Notes under the pieces: model-generated | What the model saw: only the letters and a program-made list of their open reading frames with translations | Told to the model about the DNA's origin: nothing | The model's database searches: none | NCBI GenBank assembly: GCA_023052935.1 | Contig: CM041297.1 | Span: 3,710,280-3,774,279, forward strand | Reading direction: 5' to 3' | Origin: Piezodorus guildinii | Lineage: Eukaryota; Arthropoda; Insecta; Hemiptera; Pentatomidae | DNA length: 64,000 nt | Shown: positions 41,745-52,538 of the stretch, piece by piece | Numbering within the stretch: the stretch's first letter is position 1 | Layout: the number at the start of each line of letters is the position of its first letter | Position numbers and translations under genes: made by a program

Positions 41745-41912
41745 TATTATTGTGAGTGACCACCAGTTGGCTGACGGATCTCACCCCTGGGAGAAGCTGT
41801 GAGTGAAACCATTTAATTGCATGAATGAAAAAAAAAGGACTGGGATTCGAACTCACAACCTTTGGCGAGGGAGACAAGCGCACTAGCCACTCAGCCACGG
41901 GGTTCATCTCTT
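41745..41912 (-). repeat. SINE-4 or tRNA-derived repeat
   Basis: The minus strand reads a tRNA-like head with box A (GTGGCTGAGTGGCTAG) and box B (GAGTTCGAATCCC). A T-run and ~80-bp body follow. The acceptor ends (GAACCCC / AGTCC) do not pair, so it is not a functional tRNA. Confidence 0.65.
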
Positions 41913-42739
41913 ATTGATTACTAGCAATATATATATTCATCACATAACCAAATCTCTAACGTTACAAAATATCTCACTTAAAAGTAAATGTGCTAATAAT
42001 TCCAAAAGGGAGTAGGAACTCCACCAAAAAAAAAAAAATTTTTATAGAAAACATCTCGGGAATTCTCGATCTTAAACTTTTTATGATACAACTTGAATTA
42101 TATACGTTTCCAATAAGCATTAATCTTAGAAATCTGTTATCCACCAAATAAAAAGGTTCATAGACCTTGAAAAATGATTATTTTTCCTCTCCTGTAAAAC
42201 TTCTGCTAATGAACATGGTGAATTTGTATCCTTTGGTTCATATTAAATTTTTTAAATTTACGAAAGATAAGAAAAAAAATATTATAAACTAAAAAGGCTA
42301 AATTAAAAGAAAGTAATACCGTTGTGAGTACAGAGGGTCGCTCGTTGGTGACTGAGACTACTTCTTCAGAGGGAAGCCTCTATATATATACATATACTCA
42401 CACACACACAGACTTCTCAGAAAGGGGTGTCGCCTTGTTTTGAACTCGGGGGTTGAAAAATAATTTTTTAAAAACAATGATATCAATTTACTTAACTTGT
42501 TTACAAAATGACCCTTTTTAAAAGAATCTTCCTTTTCATTTTTATTTTCCCCTTTCATCAGGGACTCCAATTAAGAAATTAACTATATTTTTTTGTTATA
42601 TTTCTGTCCTCGACGTAGATAGCTAGTTGCAACGAAAATAACATGTCGCAAAATATGAATTTACCACAGTGAATTAGATTACTGACGAATGTTCTCTGGA
42701 GGTGATTAGATGGCTAATTAAAATCAGGTGTGATGTTTG
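41913..42739. other. Unassigned AT-rich stretch
   Basis: Contains an A-run at 42027-42040 and a short TATA/CA-rich tract near 42380-42410. No gene recognised. Confidence 0.4.
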
Positions 42740-43030
42740 TTGTTTGTTTATTTATTTAACGTCACTTTTTGCTGCTGTGGCTAATCGGACGATGCTACAG
42801 TGGGAGTCCTAAATTTTGCCTATCCAAGTTTTATTAGGATAGGGATCTTTAACGAGTACCTGACATCGCAAAGGCTCGGGACCACCTTTTAACGTCCCCT
42901 CCGAAGGACGGCGTAACTAAGGATTTTTTACTCCCATTAAAAAATCCTAGGACCACCTGCGGGTTTGAACCCGTGACCTTTAGCATGGGAGGCTGTTACG
43001 CTAGCCACCCATCTACAAGTGATCCCTAGG
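42740..43030 (-). repeat. SINE-1, full length reference-quality copy
   Basis: The best-preserved copy. The minus strand reads head GTAGATGGGTGGCTAGCGTA (box A) and ACGGGTTCAAACCC (box B). The body contains AAAAAATCCTTAGTTACGCC and CGTTAAAGATCCCTATCCTA. It ends at GTGACGTTAAATAAATAAAC. It defines the family at 5.3, 12.5, 18.9, 19.3, 24.9, 35.5, 36.6, 50.4, 50.8, 60.0 and 63.7 kb. Confidence 0.9.
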
Positions 43031-43035
43031 GGTGA

Positions 43036-43620
43036 TGTTTTAAACCTAAATTATAAAAATTTCATGAAAACAAATAATAAATGTAGTTTGTGCAATACAA
43101 ATGAAACAGAAGATCTTTTCACTTTTTGGCTGCCTGTCCGATACTTACCGAGATTAGAAAAAAATATTTTAATTCTAAAAATTTAACTTGGGATCAAATT
43201 TTAGAGTTGATAAATGGAAAAGATTGGCTGGCGTTAGTTAATTTCTCCAGATCGGCTCTCTCTTATAGAACGTTGCTAACAAAATAATTTAACTATTAGC
43301 GAATTTGTTAAATTAAATTTAACTAATTGTGAATTTGTTAAATTAAATTTAAATAATTGTGAATTTGACTATTTGTGAATTAATTTTAGTACATAAATAA
43401 CATGCGAAGTGTTTATTCTTATTTTGTTATTAATTATTAATATTGATAGATTAAAGATTAATTTTGTTAATAAACACAGACTCCACCGACGGTCAATAGA
43501 CCAAGTAGTGTGTCTGATTTTTATTATTGTATTTTGTAATTTGTAAATGGCTTATTTTTTATTTGTTTATTTGCTATTTGATATAATTTTGAAAAATATA
43601 AACAATCTTTTCTATCTATC
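43036..43620 (+). pseudogene. LINE-F family 3' end
   Basis: The plus strand reads NKCSLCNTNETEDLF (zinc-finger-like, cf. CSLCNNKDIEDMYHYVGVC at 52.3 kb). After a frameshift it reads LTWDQILELINGKDWLALVN to TLLTK and a stop at about 43288. The 3' UTR has short tandem TTAAATTAAATTTAA units and a TCTATCTATC tail near 43610. Confidence 0.7.
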
Positions 43621-43769
43621 TAAAATATGAATTTGTTAATTTGAATTTTTTTAAATATTTTATTGAAATTTACAAGTGTATATTATAATACATATGCAGA
43701 TAAAAGATAGTGTACATGAAAAACGTGAAGAGAAATTGGCCATTAGCAGCACTCTAGTAATCAATCTAA

Positions 43770-44257
43770 ACAAGAAAGTCTCGAGGCCATCTTCTTTTCA
43801 GACGCCTCGGTGGATTGATATCTGGTTCGGGCCAAATCAGCTACATCAGGAATATTAAGTCTTTATGGATGAGCTTATTCGCGACAAAATAAGGAGCGTT
43901 GAGGATTTTGGATTGTAAGCATTGAAGACGGAAAGAATTTGATGGTTTAGTAGAGCCCCATAGCTCAACTCCGTAAGTCCAGATAGGTCTTACGATAGTC
44001 ATGTAGATGTTTCTTTTGTAGTAAAGTGGAAGTTTAGAGCGTTTGTCCAGTAAGTGTTGGAGTAACCGAAAGCGGTAAGCAGTTTCTTGTCGTTTCATTC
44101 TAGTGAGCGAATTCCATGTTAGGCGTTTGTCAAGTAGAAGTCCTAGGTAGCGGATCTGTTCAACTGGAACAAGCGGAATATCATTAAAAGATACTGTAGG
44201 ACAGGATGCCATAGGTTTACGACGTAGGGTGAAGGTAATTTGGTGGGATTTGTTGGA
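43770..44257 (-). pseudogene. LINE family J ORF2 tail
   Basis: The minus frame 44212-43841 reads MASCPTVSFNDIPLVPVEQI, RYLGLLLDKRLTWNSLTRMK and VRPIWTYGVELWGSTKPSNS, the post-RT region of Jockey-type ORF2. A frameshift follows and PPRRLKRRWPRDF ends it near 43770. It extends a little upstream in sequence (TFTLRRK block, to about 44257). No catalytic motif. Confidence 0.82.
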
Positions 44258-44590
44258 ATTTTTTTAAAGTTAATATATTTATATTCACACCTGTCATGCA
44301 ATTGACAACCAGGTAATGTGCATGACTATTTGATGTGGCGTGATAGGCATGATCGAGAGAGGACGCCTGCGTCACCTCTGTTCTCTGATTCGCATTTATG
44401 TTAGAAGGTCCCTTATCCAACTTCTTTTCAGCCTTATGCGAGTGTTGTGGGATATTTTGGTAGTGGCCATGTTTCGTATTAATGTGTTGGTATGTCCGTG
44501 GAAGTTGTCGTAAAAAACGTTTGTAGGGGGTCCGAATCTGTTCGTTAACTGTGTGTGTAAAGTAATGTTACTGTATACGCTGGGCTATCC
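44258..44590 (-). pseudogene. LINE family J 3' end (copy like 4.07-4.7 kb)
   Basis: The minus strand is homologous to 4400-4700: NEQIRTPYKRFLRQLPRTYQ-like frame, RLKRSWIRDLLT, stop, then the 3' UTR with CATGACAGGTGTGAATATAA. 5'-truncated. Confidence 0.7.
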
Positions 44591-44934
44591 GTGAAATAAC
44601 AGTACTTCCAAGTGACAACTCAAAATTGAGGGTGGTTCTATTGAAATAAATTAGTGGACTGTATAGATTTAAAATAAAAAAATAATGGAAGCAAACGACG
44701 AATCACAATTTAATACACTAAAATACATATAAACAAGATAAGAAACAAATTAACCTAAGAAATTTATATAAGAAAAAAATTAACCTAATTATATGATTAA
44801 ACAGCTGTAAGAAAATGTGGGAAACAAAATAAACCTAATTAAAATATTGAAGAAAATAGGAGAAACAATCTTAACTTAATTAACTACTTAAAGATGTAAA
44901 AAATATATGAATCAAAATTAAACAGTTTCTTGAA

Positions 44935-44940
<6 letters not shown>
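44591..44940. other. Unassigned AT-rich stretch
   Basis: Mostly A/T with AACCTAATTA-like runs. Nothing recognised. Confidence 0.4.
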
Positions 44941-44985
<45 letters not shown>

Positions 44986-45410
44986 TTCGTATATATTACA
45001 ATTTGTCATAATAGACAATAATAATAGTGCTACAGGATCTCATTCATACAATATTTACAATATAAACAAAAGGAAAGTCAAATTACATAAAATAAAATCA
45101 AAATAAATAAACGTATACAATAACAAAATTTATAGACAAAATAAATACAAATAAATGAAGTTAACAAATAAATAAACAAAACATGTCACATTCATACCTA
45201 TGTACAATATTTACAATCAGCTAGGGAACCCCGGACGGGACTTGTCCCCCCACTTGTGGAAGGACAAGCAGAGTCCAAAGGATCCCAGCGCCCTCCTCTC
45301 AGCCGCATCACTGGTGAGAGCCAGCGGAAGCTAAGTGAGGGCGCCACAGCCACAATCACACCGCACATGAGAGGAGAATCTGACCAGTGTCAGAACTCCA
45401 GAATAGATTT

Positions 45411-48094
45411 TTACAATATGTCTCGGGGCCACTGCCGTTTCAACCTTCTAGGAGGGTTGTATGGATGAGTGGAGCTGGATAGGGATTGTGCTAGAGGATT
45501 AGGATGATGAATGAGGTTCTGGTGGAATTTGGAAAATTTAGATGGAATCAGGTCTGAAATAAATGGAACATTAAGGTCGTGGTGTAAGGTATAGTTGGAG
45601 ACATAATAAGGAGCATTTACTATTGTTCGGAGGACTTTGGATTGAAAGGATTGAATGCGTTTGATGTTAGAACGTTTAGCTGTCCCCCACAGTTCAAGTC
45701 CGTAGGTCCAGATTGGCTTCAGTATTGTCTTGTAAAGTAATAATTTGTTGTCAACTGTAAGCTTAGATTTTCTGTTTAGTAGTCTGTATAACTGTCCAAA
45801 TCGTCTGTTGAGTTCTTTTCGTTTAAGTCTTGTATGTGGGTTCCACGTTAATCTTTTGTCTAGTAGTAAGCCAAGATACCGGACTGTGTCTGAGGAAGGA
45901 AGCGGTATGGAATTGAAATGAACCATTGGACAGGATTTGCGTCGAAGGGTGAAGGTGACGTGGGTGCATTTGCTTTCATTAACCTTAATACGCCAAGCAT
46001 TACACCATTCCTCGATAAGACAAAGGTGTCTTTGCAGGATTAAGGATGCTATTTCAGGATCGGAATTGGATGATAGGATGGCGGTGTCATCTGCAAATGT
46101 TGCCAGAAAGGTGTCAGGATGATTAGGAATATCAGCAGTGTAAAGGATGTAGAGGACGGGTCCCAAGACGCTGCCTTAAGGAACACCGGCCTCAATGGGA
46201 TAAAAGTTAGAAAATTCTACACCACAGCGAATCGGAAGGAGCGGTTTGAGAGATAGGATCGTAGAATGAGGTATAGAGACTGGGGTAAATGTGTTTTAAG
46301 CTTGAAGAGTAATCCGGTGTGCCATACCCGGTCAAAAGCTTGCGCTATGTCCAGAAACGCACCAGAACAATACTCTTTGCATTCAAGGGCTGAGGAAATA
46401 TGGTCTACAACTCGGAGTCCTTGTTGAACAGTGGAATGATGAGCACGGAAACCAAACTGATGGGAAGGAAGATTTTGTGATTCTAATATAGGCAGGATTC
46501 GTTTTAGAAGGAGTTTTTCAAAGACTTTTGAGAGGATGGGGAGTAGACTAATAGGTCTGTAGGAGGAAGTGTTGCTGGAAGGTTTACCTGGTTTTAGGAA
46601 GAGAATGATTGTGGAATGTTTCCACAAGAGAGGAAAATAGGTGGTGCGTAGGATGCAGTTGTAGATATAGGTAAGGAATATAATAGCTTTCTGCGGAAGT
46701 TGACGGAGGATCTGGGGGGTTAGGAGATCATGTCCAGGAGATTTACGGAGGGTCAGTTTCTGGAGAAGATATTTAACCTCAGAGGGATTAATAGCTTTAG
46801 GAGGTAGGGAAAGAGGTATTGGTGATAAAAGGAAGTCTTGTACTGCTGCGGTATGATTGCTTTGGGATTCCGGGTGAGGAGTGAATACTTTGGAGAGGTG
46901 TGTGGCGAATTCCTCGGCTTTATCTTCATCAGACGCAGCCCAGGAGTCATCACCACGCCGGAGAGGATGGGAAACTTGATGGGATTTTAAAATCTTCTTC
47001 GTGATATTCCACAAGGAATTATCACTAGCTGACAGAGAGGAGAGGTAGGTATTAAAAGACTGGGAACGGAAGGTCGCCAACTCCTGCTTCAATTGTCTAC
47101 AATAGAAGTTATAGGAGCGGCGATCTGTTGGGTGTCGGGTGCGCTGCCATAATGATCTGGCACGGCGCTTTGCATGGATTAGGTCTGCAAGGTGTTGAGG
47201 CAAATGGTTTTGGTGAGGAGTTATATTGGAGTGCTTAGGATAGGAGGCAGTCCAGACAGCTTGCTAAATGGCAGTGGTGAAGGAGTAGACGGAATCGTCA
47301 AGGTCTTCTGGGGTTTTGAGGGTCGCTCTGAGGTTAATATTATCGGTCAGGATTTGGCGAAATAGGTTCCAGTTGACAGGGCCTCGGATAAATGACGGTG
47401 GGATAGGTTTTGGAATTGGAGTGAGAGATACTTTTAGGATCAGTGGACTATGGTCTGAGGATAGTTCATCAAGTCGAGCTACAGATAAGTTGAGGGAGCC
47501 TAATCCGCTGTGAATGAAGAAGTTAAGGATGTCAGGATTACGGTTGGGATCGGTTGGCCAGTAGGTAGGGGAATCAGGAGGCAGGAGATTGAAATGACGG
47601 AAGTTGAGTGCAGACAGCAAATTTCGTCCACGAGGATTCGTGGTTCTCGAACCCCACTGTTGATGCTTGGCATTTAAGTCTGCACCCAGAATGAAATGAT
47701 TTCCTAAGGAATTTAGAAAGGATACAAATTCGGTGTTGGAAATGGAATGTTTGGGAGGGCAATATGCTGATGTAAGGATTACCGGAAAGGAAAAAGTTTT
47801 GATTACTATGGCTGTGGCTTGTAGGAAATCATAGGTAGGAAGTGGGAGTAAGTGATGAGAGAGGGACTGGTGCACAATGACAGCAGTACCGGCATGAGCT
47901 TTGCCGTCTGGGTGGTCCGTACGGTATGTTACGTATTGAGGTATTTTGAAGAACTGTTTAGTGGTTAGTCGAGTTTCAGTAATAAGTGCTACGTCAACTT
48001 TTTTGTCTTGCAATAAAGCTGTAAGTTCGTCAGTATGATTTCTAACACCATTCGCATTCCATAGGAGAATGGATAAGGAGTTAGGTGAAGTCAT
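45411..48094 (-). pseudogene. LINE-E ORF2: endonuclease and reverse transcriptase, three lesions
   Basis: Starts at ATG 48094 directly after the ORF1 stop. The endonuclease (48094-47264) has SILLWNANGVRNH, LITETRL, FILGADLNAKHQQWGS and SSDHSPLILK, the four landmark blocks. An in-frame TAG at 47266-47264 is followed in the same frame by QAVWTASYPKHS. The RT part to 46217 has KSPGHDLLTPQIL, YRPISLLPILSKVFEKLL and AFLDIAQAFDRVWH (catalytic Asp). A one-base shift near 46225 and a TAA in GVP(stop)GSVLGP near 46174 precede the last part (46166-45411): TFADDTAILS (catalytic DD), YLGLLLDKRLTWN, WTYGLELWG and the end RRLKRQWPRDIL. Two lesions look like CAG>TAG and CAA>TAA. Confidence 0.9.
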
Positions 48095-49411
48095 TTAAGG
48101 ATTTTTTAAGGAAGGGATTAAGTTTGATACAAGATTAGTAAGTAGTGATATTAGCGGCATAACGAGGGATTTGATTTCACTGATGAAGGATGTCATCAAA
48201 CTTGTAAGGTCTGAGACATTTGATGGAGGAGGAATATGAGAAATTTGATGCGGATGAGGTTTTTGAGGGTTGGGTAAATTTTGAGGAATAGCTGGTTGTG
48301 GAACGGGTTGAGGAATTTGAAGTGTGCGTTGTTCCGGCAGGGCCTCGGCTTCTTTGTTCTGGTTCCCACCTCCAAGTAGATGGGCAAATGTTACATTGGA
48401 ATCAATTGTTTTTGAAGGTTGTCTTCTGCTTCTGATCGCTTCAGCTGTTTCATCCAGATTCTGAGGTTTTTGGTATCTGCTTTTGAGGTTCTTGTAGACT
48501 TGACATCCCTTGTAGCTAGCCGGGTGGTCCTTGAGGCACAAAGCACAAACAGCGGGTGTTGATCTTGGTCTTGTACACTCTTCTGACTTATGTTGTTCAC
48601 CGCATTTCACACAGCGTGGTATGTGGTGACAATAACTTCTGGTATGACCATATGCCTGACAATTGTGGCACTGAACTATTTCTTTCTTAGTGTAAGGTTT
48701 TTCAACTCTTACACTAGTATAGTATAATCTATTGAGGTCATAAATTTTTTCAACTCCTGCTGATGGTTCCAAGTCCACAAAGAATAGAGGCAGTGGAATT
48801 TTATCTTTTAGGACGTTGGTGACTTGTCGCACTTTATAGCCTATCTCCGTCAGTTCGTCTTGGATAGCTGCTGCTGGTGTCGAAGGGTGTAGGTTTCTAA
48901 TTACAACCCTTAAAGCTCTCTCCTGGCGTAACTGATATGTATGAAAATCAGCTTTGGTCTCAGTCAGATATTTTACTATTTTTCTGTAGGTTTCGGCGGT
49001 AGTCGGGGATATTTTAGTATCACTGGTTCTACTTATACAATAATAACTGTTAGGATCGGTTAATTTGTTTAGATGCGCACACAGTAGTTGAAAGTTTTTA
49101 ATATTTTTAACAAATATTGGTGGAGGTTGTGGTTCTTTTGGTATAGGAGAAGATTCCATTGTTTCTTTTTCAATTTGAAGGATCTGAAATGGGTTCGGTG
49201 TAAAAAACGGCGATTCTTCAGTTAATCCTTGTGATGATGTGCTAGGCTGTGGTTCAGATCCCAAAGAGGTAGCTGAAGCAGTCGCTGGTGGAATCATTTT
49301 TTTATTATTATCACGGCGAGGTCTCTGTTTTGTAGGAGACGAGTTTGAACCTGCAGATCTAGATCTTTTACTTGTAACTTTCGAGGACATCACTTGATGA
49401 AAATATCGCAT
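48095..49411 (-). CDS. LINE-E ORF1, Jockey-type gag-like protein
   Basis: 438 residues, undamaged. It binds the LINE RNA in the particle. Basic N-terminus (KRSRSAGSNSSPTKQRPRRD). A mid-protein RRM-like/pre-zinc-knuckle region (ALRVVIRNLHPSTPAAAIQD ... EIGYKVRQVTNVL). Then three knuckles: CHNCQAYGHTRSYC (C-x2-C-x4-H-x4-C), CVKCGEQHKSEEC and CALCLKDHPASYKGC, as in Drosophila jockey-group ORF1. The C-terminal third is Pro-rich. The start may be the listed ATG or Met8 (MSSKVTSKRS). The stop TAA (48097-48095) is immediately followed by the ORF2 ATG in the same frame, which suggests ORF2 is made by reinitiation. Confidence 0.9.
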   Translation of the reverse strand: MRYFHQVMSSKVTSKRSRSAGSNSSPTKQRPRRDNNKKMIPPATASATSLGSEPQPSTSSQGLTEESPFFTPNPFQILQIEKETMESSPIPKEPQPPPIFVKNIKNFQLLCAHLNKLTDPNSYYCISRTSDTKISPTTAETYRKIVKYLTETKADFHTYQLRQERALRVVIRNLHPSTPAAAIQDELTEIGYKVRQVTNVLKDKIPLPLFFVDLEPSAGVEKIYDLNRLYYTSVRVEKPYTKKEIVQCHNCQAYGHTRSYCHHIPRCVKCGEQHKSEECTRPRSTPAVCALCLKDHPASYKGCQVYKNLKSRYQKPQNLDETAEAIRSRRQPSKTIDSNVTFAHLLGGGNQNKEAEALPEQRTLQIPQPVPQPAIPQNLPNPQKPHPHQISHIPPPSNVSDLTSLMTSFISEIKSLVMPLISLLTNLVSNLIPSLKNP

Positions 49412-49752
49412 TGATTAAAAAAAATAGATAGGAATAAATATATAATGGAATAAGAAGGAAAAAAAATAAATAAAAGAAAGATAAGGAAAAGAAAAGCAAG
49501 CCCGAGCTTGCCGAGCTAGCGGCAATCAGCTGATCAGTGACCCTCCTTTCACTTTTTCGTGATTGTACAAAGTAAATTATAACTTTGCTTACCGAAATTT
49601 CTCCAATATTCACTGCTGTAGTATTCCTGAGGTCTAGTGATGTTTTCCAGACTGAACTCAAGCGAATTCCTACTGAAAAAAGCAAAAATCTGAGAGACGA
49701 AGTAACGTATGACTGTTATCATCGAGCGCATCAGCTGATTCCTTTTGAATTA

Positions 49753-50394
49753 GAATTAAGAAATTAAATGTTCCATTAATAGATAAGCTATATTCAGGTG
49801 AAAAAAAGTCCAGTTGCGTATTGTAGAAAATTCCCGCAGGGCGGCTTTTCCAAGTTCCAAGAGGAACGATGAGAAAATGAAGAACTTCGTTTGCAAACGT
49901 ACAAAGTATGAGAGCAGACTCGGGTCTATAAGGTACATCTACCCTTTAGACCCTAGCTTAAGACCCCCGCCACGAGGCGGTAATAAAAACAATTGAAGTA
50001 CGATCGTCTTCTTTTTCTTTCTCTTCTATTCAAAACTTTTAATTAAATTTAATAACTACTTTTAAAACAGATAAAAAATAAAGATTAATACAAAAATGAT
50101 CTATTGATAAATATCATAAAAATTATACAGTTTTCTTTTTTTTTCCATGAAACAATCATGAAACCTCATCAGGCCATAACATATGGCGTGAACAGTTACT
50201 AACATACCAGGGTGAATATGTTTTAGTTCTGCAAGTTTTATATTGTCTCTTTTTCGCTGGTTCGTATATCATTTACGCTTAAGTCCCAATGAGCTTCATT
50301 AATTAACTTTAAGTGTTCAATTTATGTTCAAGTTTTAATTTTAAACGTCTTGAGAGCGATGAGTATAAAACTTTTTGCATTTTGTTCGTTTCTT
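49753..50394. other. Unassigned stretch
   Basis: No gene or clear repeat. Short frames (plus 49814-49996, for example) show no domain. Confidence 0.4.
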
Positions 50395-50630
50395 TATTTA
50401 TTTAACGTCCCTTTATACGTCTGTGGCTAATCGGGCGATAGTGGGAGTCATAAATTTTGCCAATCCAGGTTTAATTAGAATAGGGATCTTTAACGAGTAC
50501 CTGACATCGCACAGGCTCGGGACCACCTTTTAACGTCTCCTCCGAAGGGCGGCGTAACTAAGAATTTTTTACTCCCATTAAATTGTTTGAACCCAGGACC
50601 TTGGGCATGGGAGGTAGTTAGTCTTTTATT
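50395..50630 (-). repeat. SINE-1 copy, deleted near the head
   Basis: TTTATTTAACGTCCCTTTAT tail, GGCTAATCGGGCGATAGTGG, body, and a shortened head (TTGTTTGAACCCAGGACCTT). Confidence 0.8.
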
Positions 50631-50799
50631 AAGCGTTATCAATCTGTTATTATCCCCATGCCATTCTTTTGTCAAATGTCAGACCAAGATATTTTATTGT
50701 GTCTGTCTTTGAAATTTGGATGTTGTCAAGATTAATCGGAAAAATGTTGTCAAGATATTAATTTGAAATTTATAATCTTCCTGTATGTATGTATCTGTG

Positions 50800-51010
50800 T
50801 GTTTGTTTATTTCTTTAACTTCACGTAACTGTAGCAATTTGGACGAAGCTACATTAAGAGTCATGAATTTTGCCTACCTGACATCACACAAGCTGAGGAC
50901 CCCATTTTATGTGTACTCCGAAGGACTGCATAACTAAGGATGTTTTACTCCATTCAAAAAATCCTAGGGCTATCTGCTGGATTTGAATCTACGATACTGG
51001 GCATAGGATT
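50800..51010 (-). repeat. SINE-1 copy, diverged
   Basis: Tail and body recognisable (TTTATTTCTTTAACTTCACG, GTAGCAATTTGGACGAAGCT, TACTCCATTCAAAAAATCCT). The head is partly lost where repeat X begins. Confidence 0.7.
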
Positions 51011-51300
51011 TAGCGAGTTTAATCAAAATCGTTAGAGCCGTTTTTTTAAAAAATCGTAAAAAGGTGCAAAATGCATAGTAAAAAGTGGCCCATCTTGTTC
51101 GCAGATTTTGATGAAAAAGTTGCTGTAACATTCCGAGCTTATAGTTGTATTAAATATGAAATTACAATTTTGTATGACTTTTCATTTTTGCGCTAGGCTT
51201 ACCACACACACAAACACATAACTGGAATTAGAAAATTTTCACTATCACAATATTTTCCGTTCCTATATATTTTATACATAGGTAGGTAAGTGAAAGTAAA
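51008..51300 (+). repeat. Repeat X, 3' part
   Basis: From AGCGAGTTTAATCAAAATCG to the end motif GGTAGGTAAGTGAAAGTA. Confidence 0.8.
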
Positions 51301-51549
51301 AATTTGTTACCTTCACATTATTTAGGAATATGTTTTTTTTTTCGTGCCTCTAAGTTATTCTGATATACATCACCTTTAAGGTTACTAAAAAGTTTCAATA
51401 AGCCCTTGCCCTATCAGTAAGTTCAGTAAGTCCTATCTCCCGGATGAGTCACTCTACTGGATTGATTGATCTTTTCAAGCAACTTTTAAAGTAACTTCCG
51501 CCCTCATCTCATCATTTCACTGATGGCGGAGGCTTGTAGCAACGAAGTA
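51301..51549. other. Unassigned stretch
   Basis: No feature recognised between repeat X and LINE-F. Confidence 0.35.
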
Positions 51550-51586
51550 CTTTAAAAAAAAGTTTTTAAAAAGAAACGTTTACAAA

Positions 51587-52522
51587 ATGAATATGTCGGA
51601 ATATGTGTGGAGCAATAATGTATACAGTTTTGATGAAAGGTTTAGCGCCTCTTGTTTCAGTATCCACACCACTTACAAACATTTTTTCAGCAATAATAAA
51701 TTACCGTTTTCATCTAAGCTATATGTATATAAGGCTGTCTCCCGAGCTATTTTATGTTATGCAGCCCAGGTTTGGGGTTTTAGGCGTTTTGATAGAATAG
51801 AGAAATTATCTGCCTATTTTTTTAGAAAATTGTTTTCACTTCCGCAGAGTACACCACACTATATTATATATTTGGAAAGTAATATTGACCAAATATTTTT
51901 GTTTACTTTGCACCTAAATATTCAATATATTCAAAAAGTATTGATGTTACCCAGCCATAGACTTACTAAGATTTTGGCAGAGGAAATTATTAAAAGAAAT
52001 TTATGGTGGTGTGATGATTTCCGGTCTTTGTGTCGGAGATATAACTGGCAAAATAGTGATTATTTAGTAGATGGAAAGATGCAATGTTTTAAAGGGTTAA
52101 TAGAATATATAAGAGAAGACTTTAGAGATGGTTTACTGGTTAAAGTCAACAAATCTATTCACCATCAACTGTATAAAGAATTAAATTGTGATGTAGGGGA
52201 GAACAGTTATATCTCTGATAGATACGGCCTGGGACTCATCAAATCAATAATTAAAATAAGAGGACAACTTCTGTACCTTAATTGTAATGTTACAAGGGCG
52301 GCAGAACTACATTATTGTAGTCTATGTAATAATAAAGACATAGAGGATATGTACCATTATGTAGGGGTCTGCTCTGTGTGGATGCCTTGGCTTGGCGGGG
52401 CAGTATTGTCCAGGCAGGAATACATAAGTTATCTAAACGGTGAAAATTGGGTAGCATTGTATAATTACCATGTAAGGGCCTGGGGATATAGATATATACT
52501 TATATCAGAATTCAATATTTAA
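51587..52522 (+). CDS. LINE-F ORF2 C-terminal domain
   Basis: A 311-residue open frame forming the post-RT tail of a LINE related to LINE-A. The frame starts in the 'thumb' region: YVYKAVSRAILCYAAQVWGF (the LYG.E.W block), FFRKLFSLPQSTPHYIIYLE. It ends with the zinc-finger-like CSLCNNKDIEDMYHYVGVC and tail NGENWVALYNY. All RT catalytic motifs are missing by 5' truncation near 51550. The remaining frame has no stops. Its 3' UTR runs into the truncated start of LINE-G at about 52618. Confidence 0.8.
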   Translation: MNMSEYVWSNNVYSFDERFSASCFSIHTTYKHFFSNNKLPFSSKLYVYKAVSRAILCYAAQVWGFRRFDRIEKLSAYFFRKLFSLPQSTPHYIIYLESNIDQIFLFTLHLNIQYIQKVLMLPSHRLTKILAEEIIKRNLWWCDDFRSLCRRYNWQNSDYLVDGKMQCFKGLIEYIREDFRDGLLVKVNKSIHHQLYKELNCDVGENSYISDRYGLGLIKSIIKIRGQLLYLNCNVTRAAELHYCSLCNNKDIEDMYHYVGVCSVWMPWLGGAVLSRQEYISYLNGENWVALYNYHVRAWGYRYILISEFNI

Positions 52523-52538
52523 ATAAAGGGGGAAAAAT

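Larger units (their letters stand above)
44941..49744 (-). mobile_element. LINE-E, Jockey-type, nearly complete
   Basis: Minus-strand non-LTR retrotransposon with a ~43-base poly-A tail (T-run 44941-44983), 3' UTR to 45410, ORF2 to 48094, ORF1 to 49411 and a 5' UTR of about 0.3 kb. A weak 8-bp direct repeat TTGAATTA (44930-44937, 49745-49752) may be the target duplication. Three lesions in ORF2, none in ORF1. Confidence 0.85.

Noticed and set aside
41843..41912. tRNA gene on minus strand
   Set aside because: Good box B, but the acceptor stem is not complementary and a T-run plus body follows as in a SINE.
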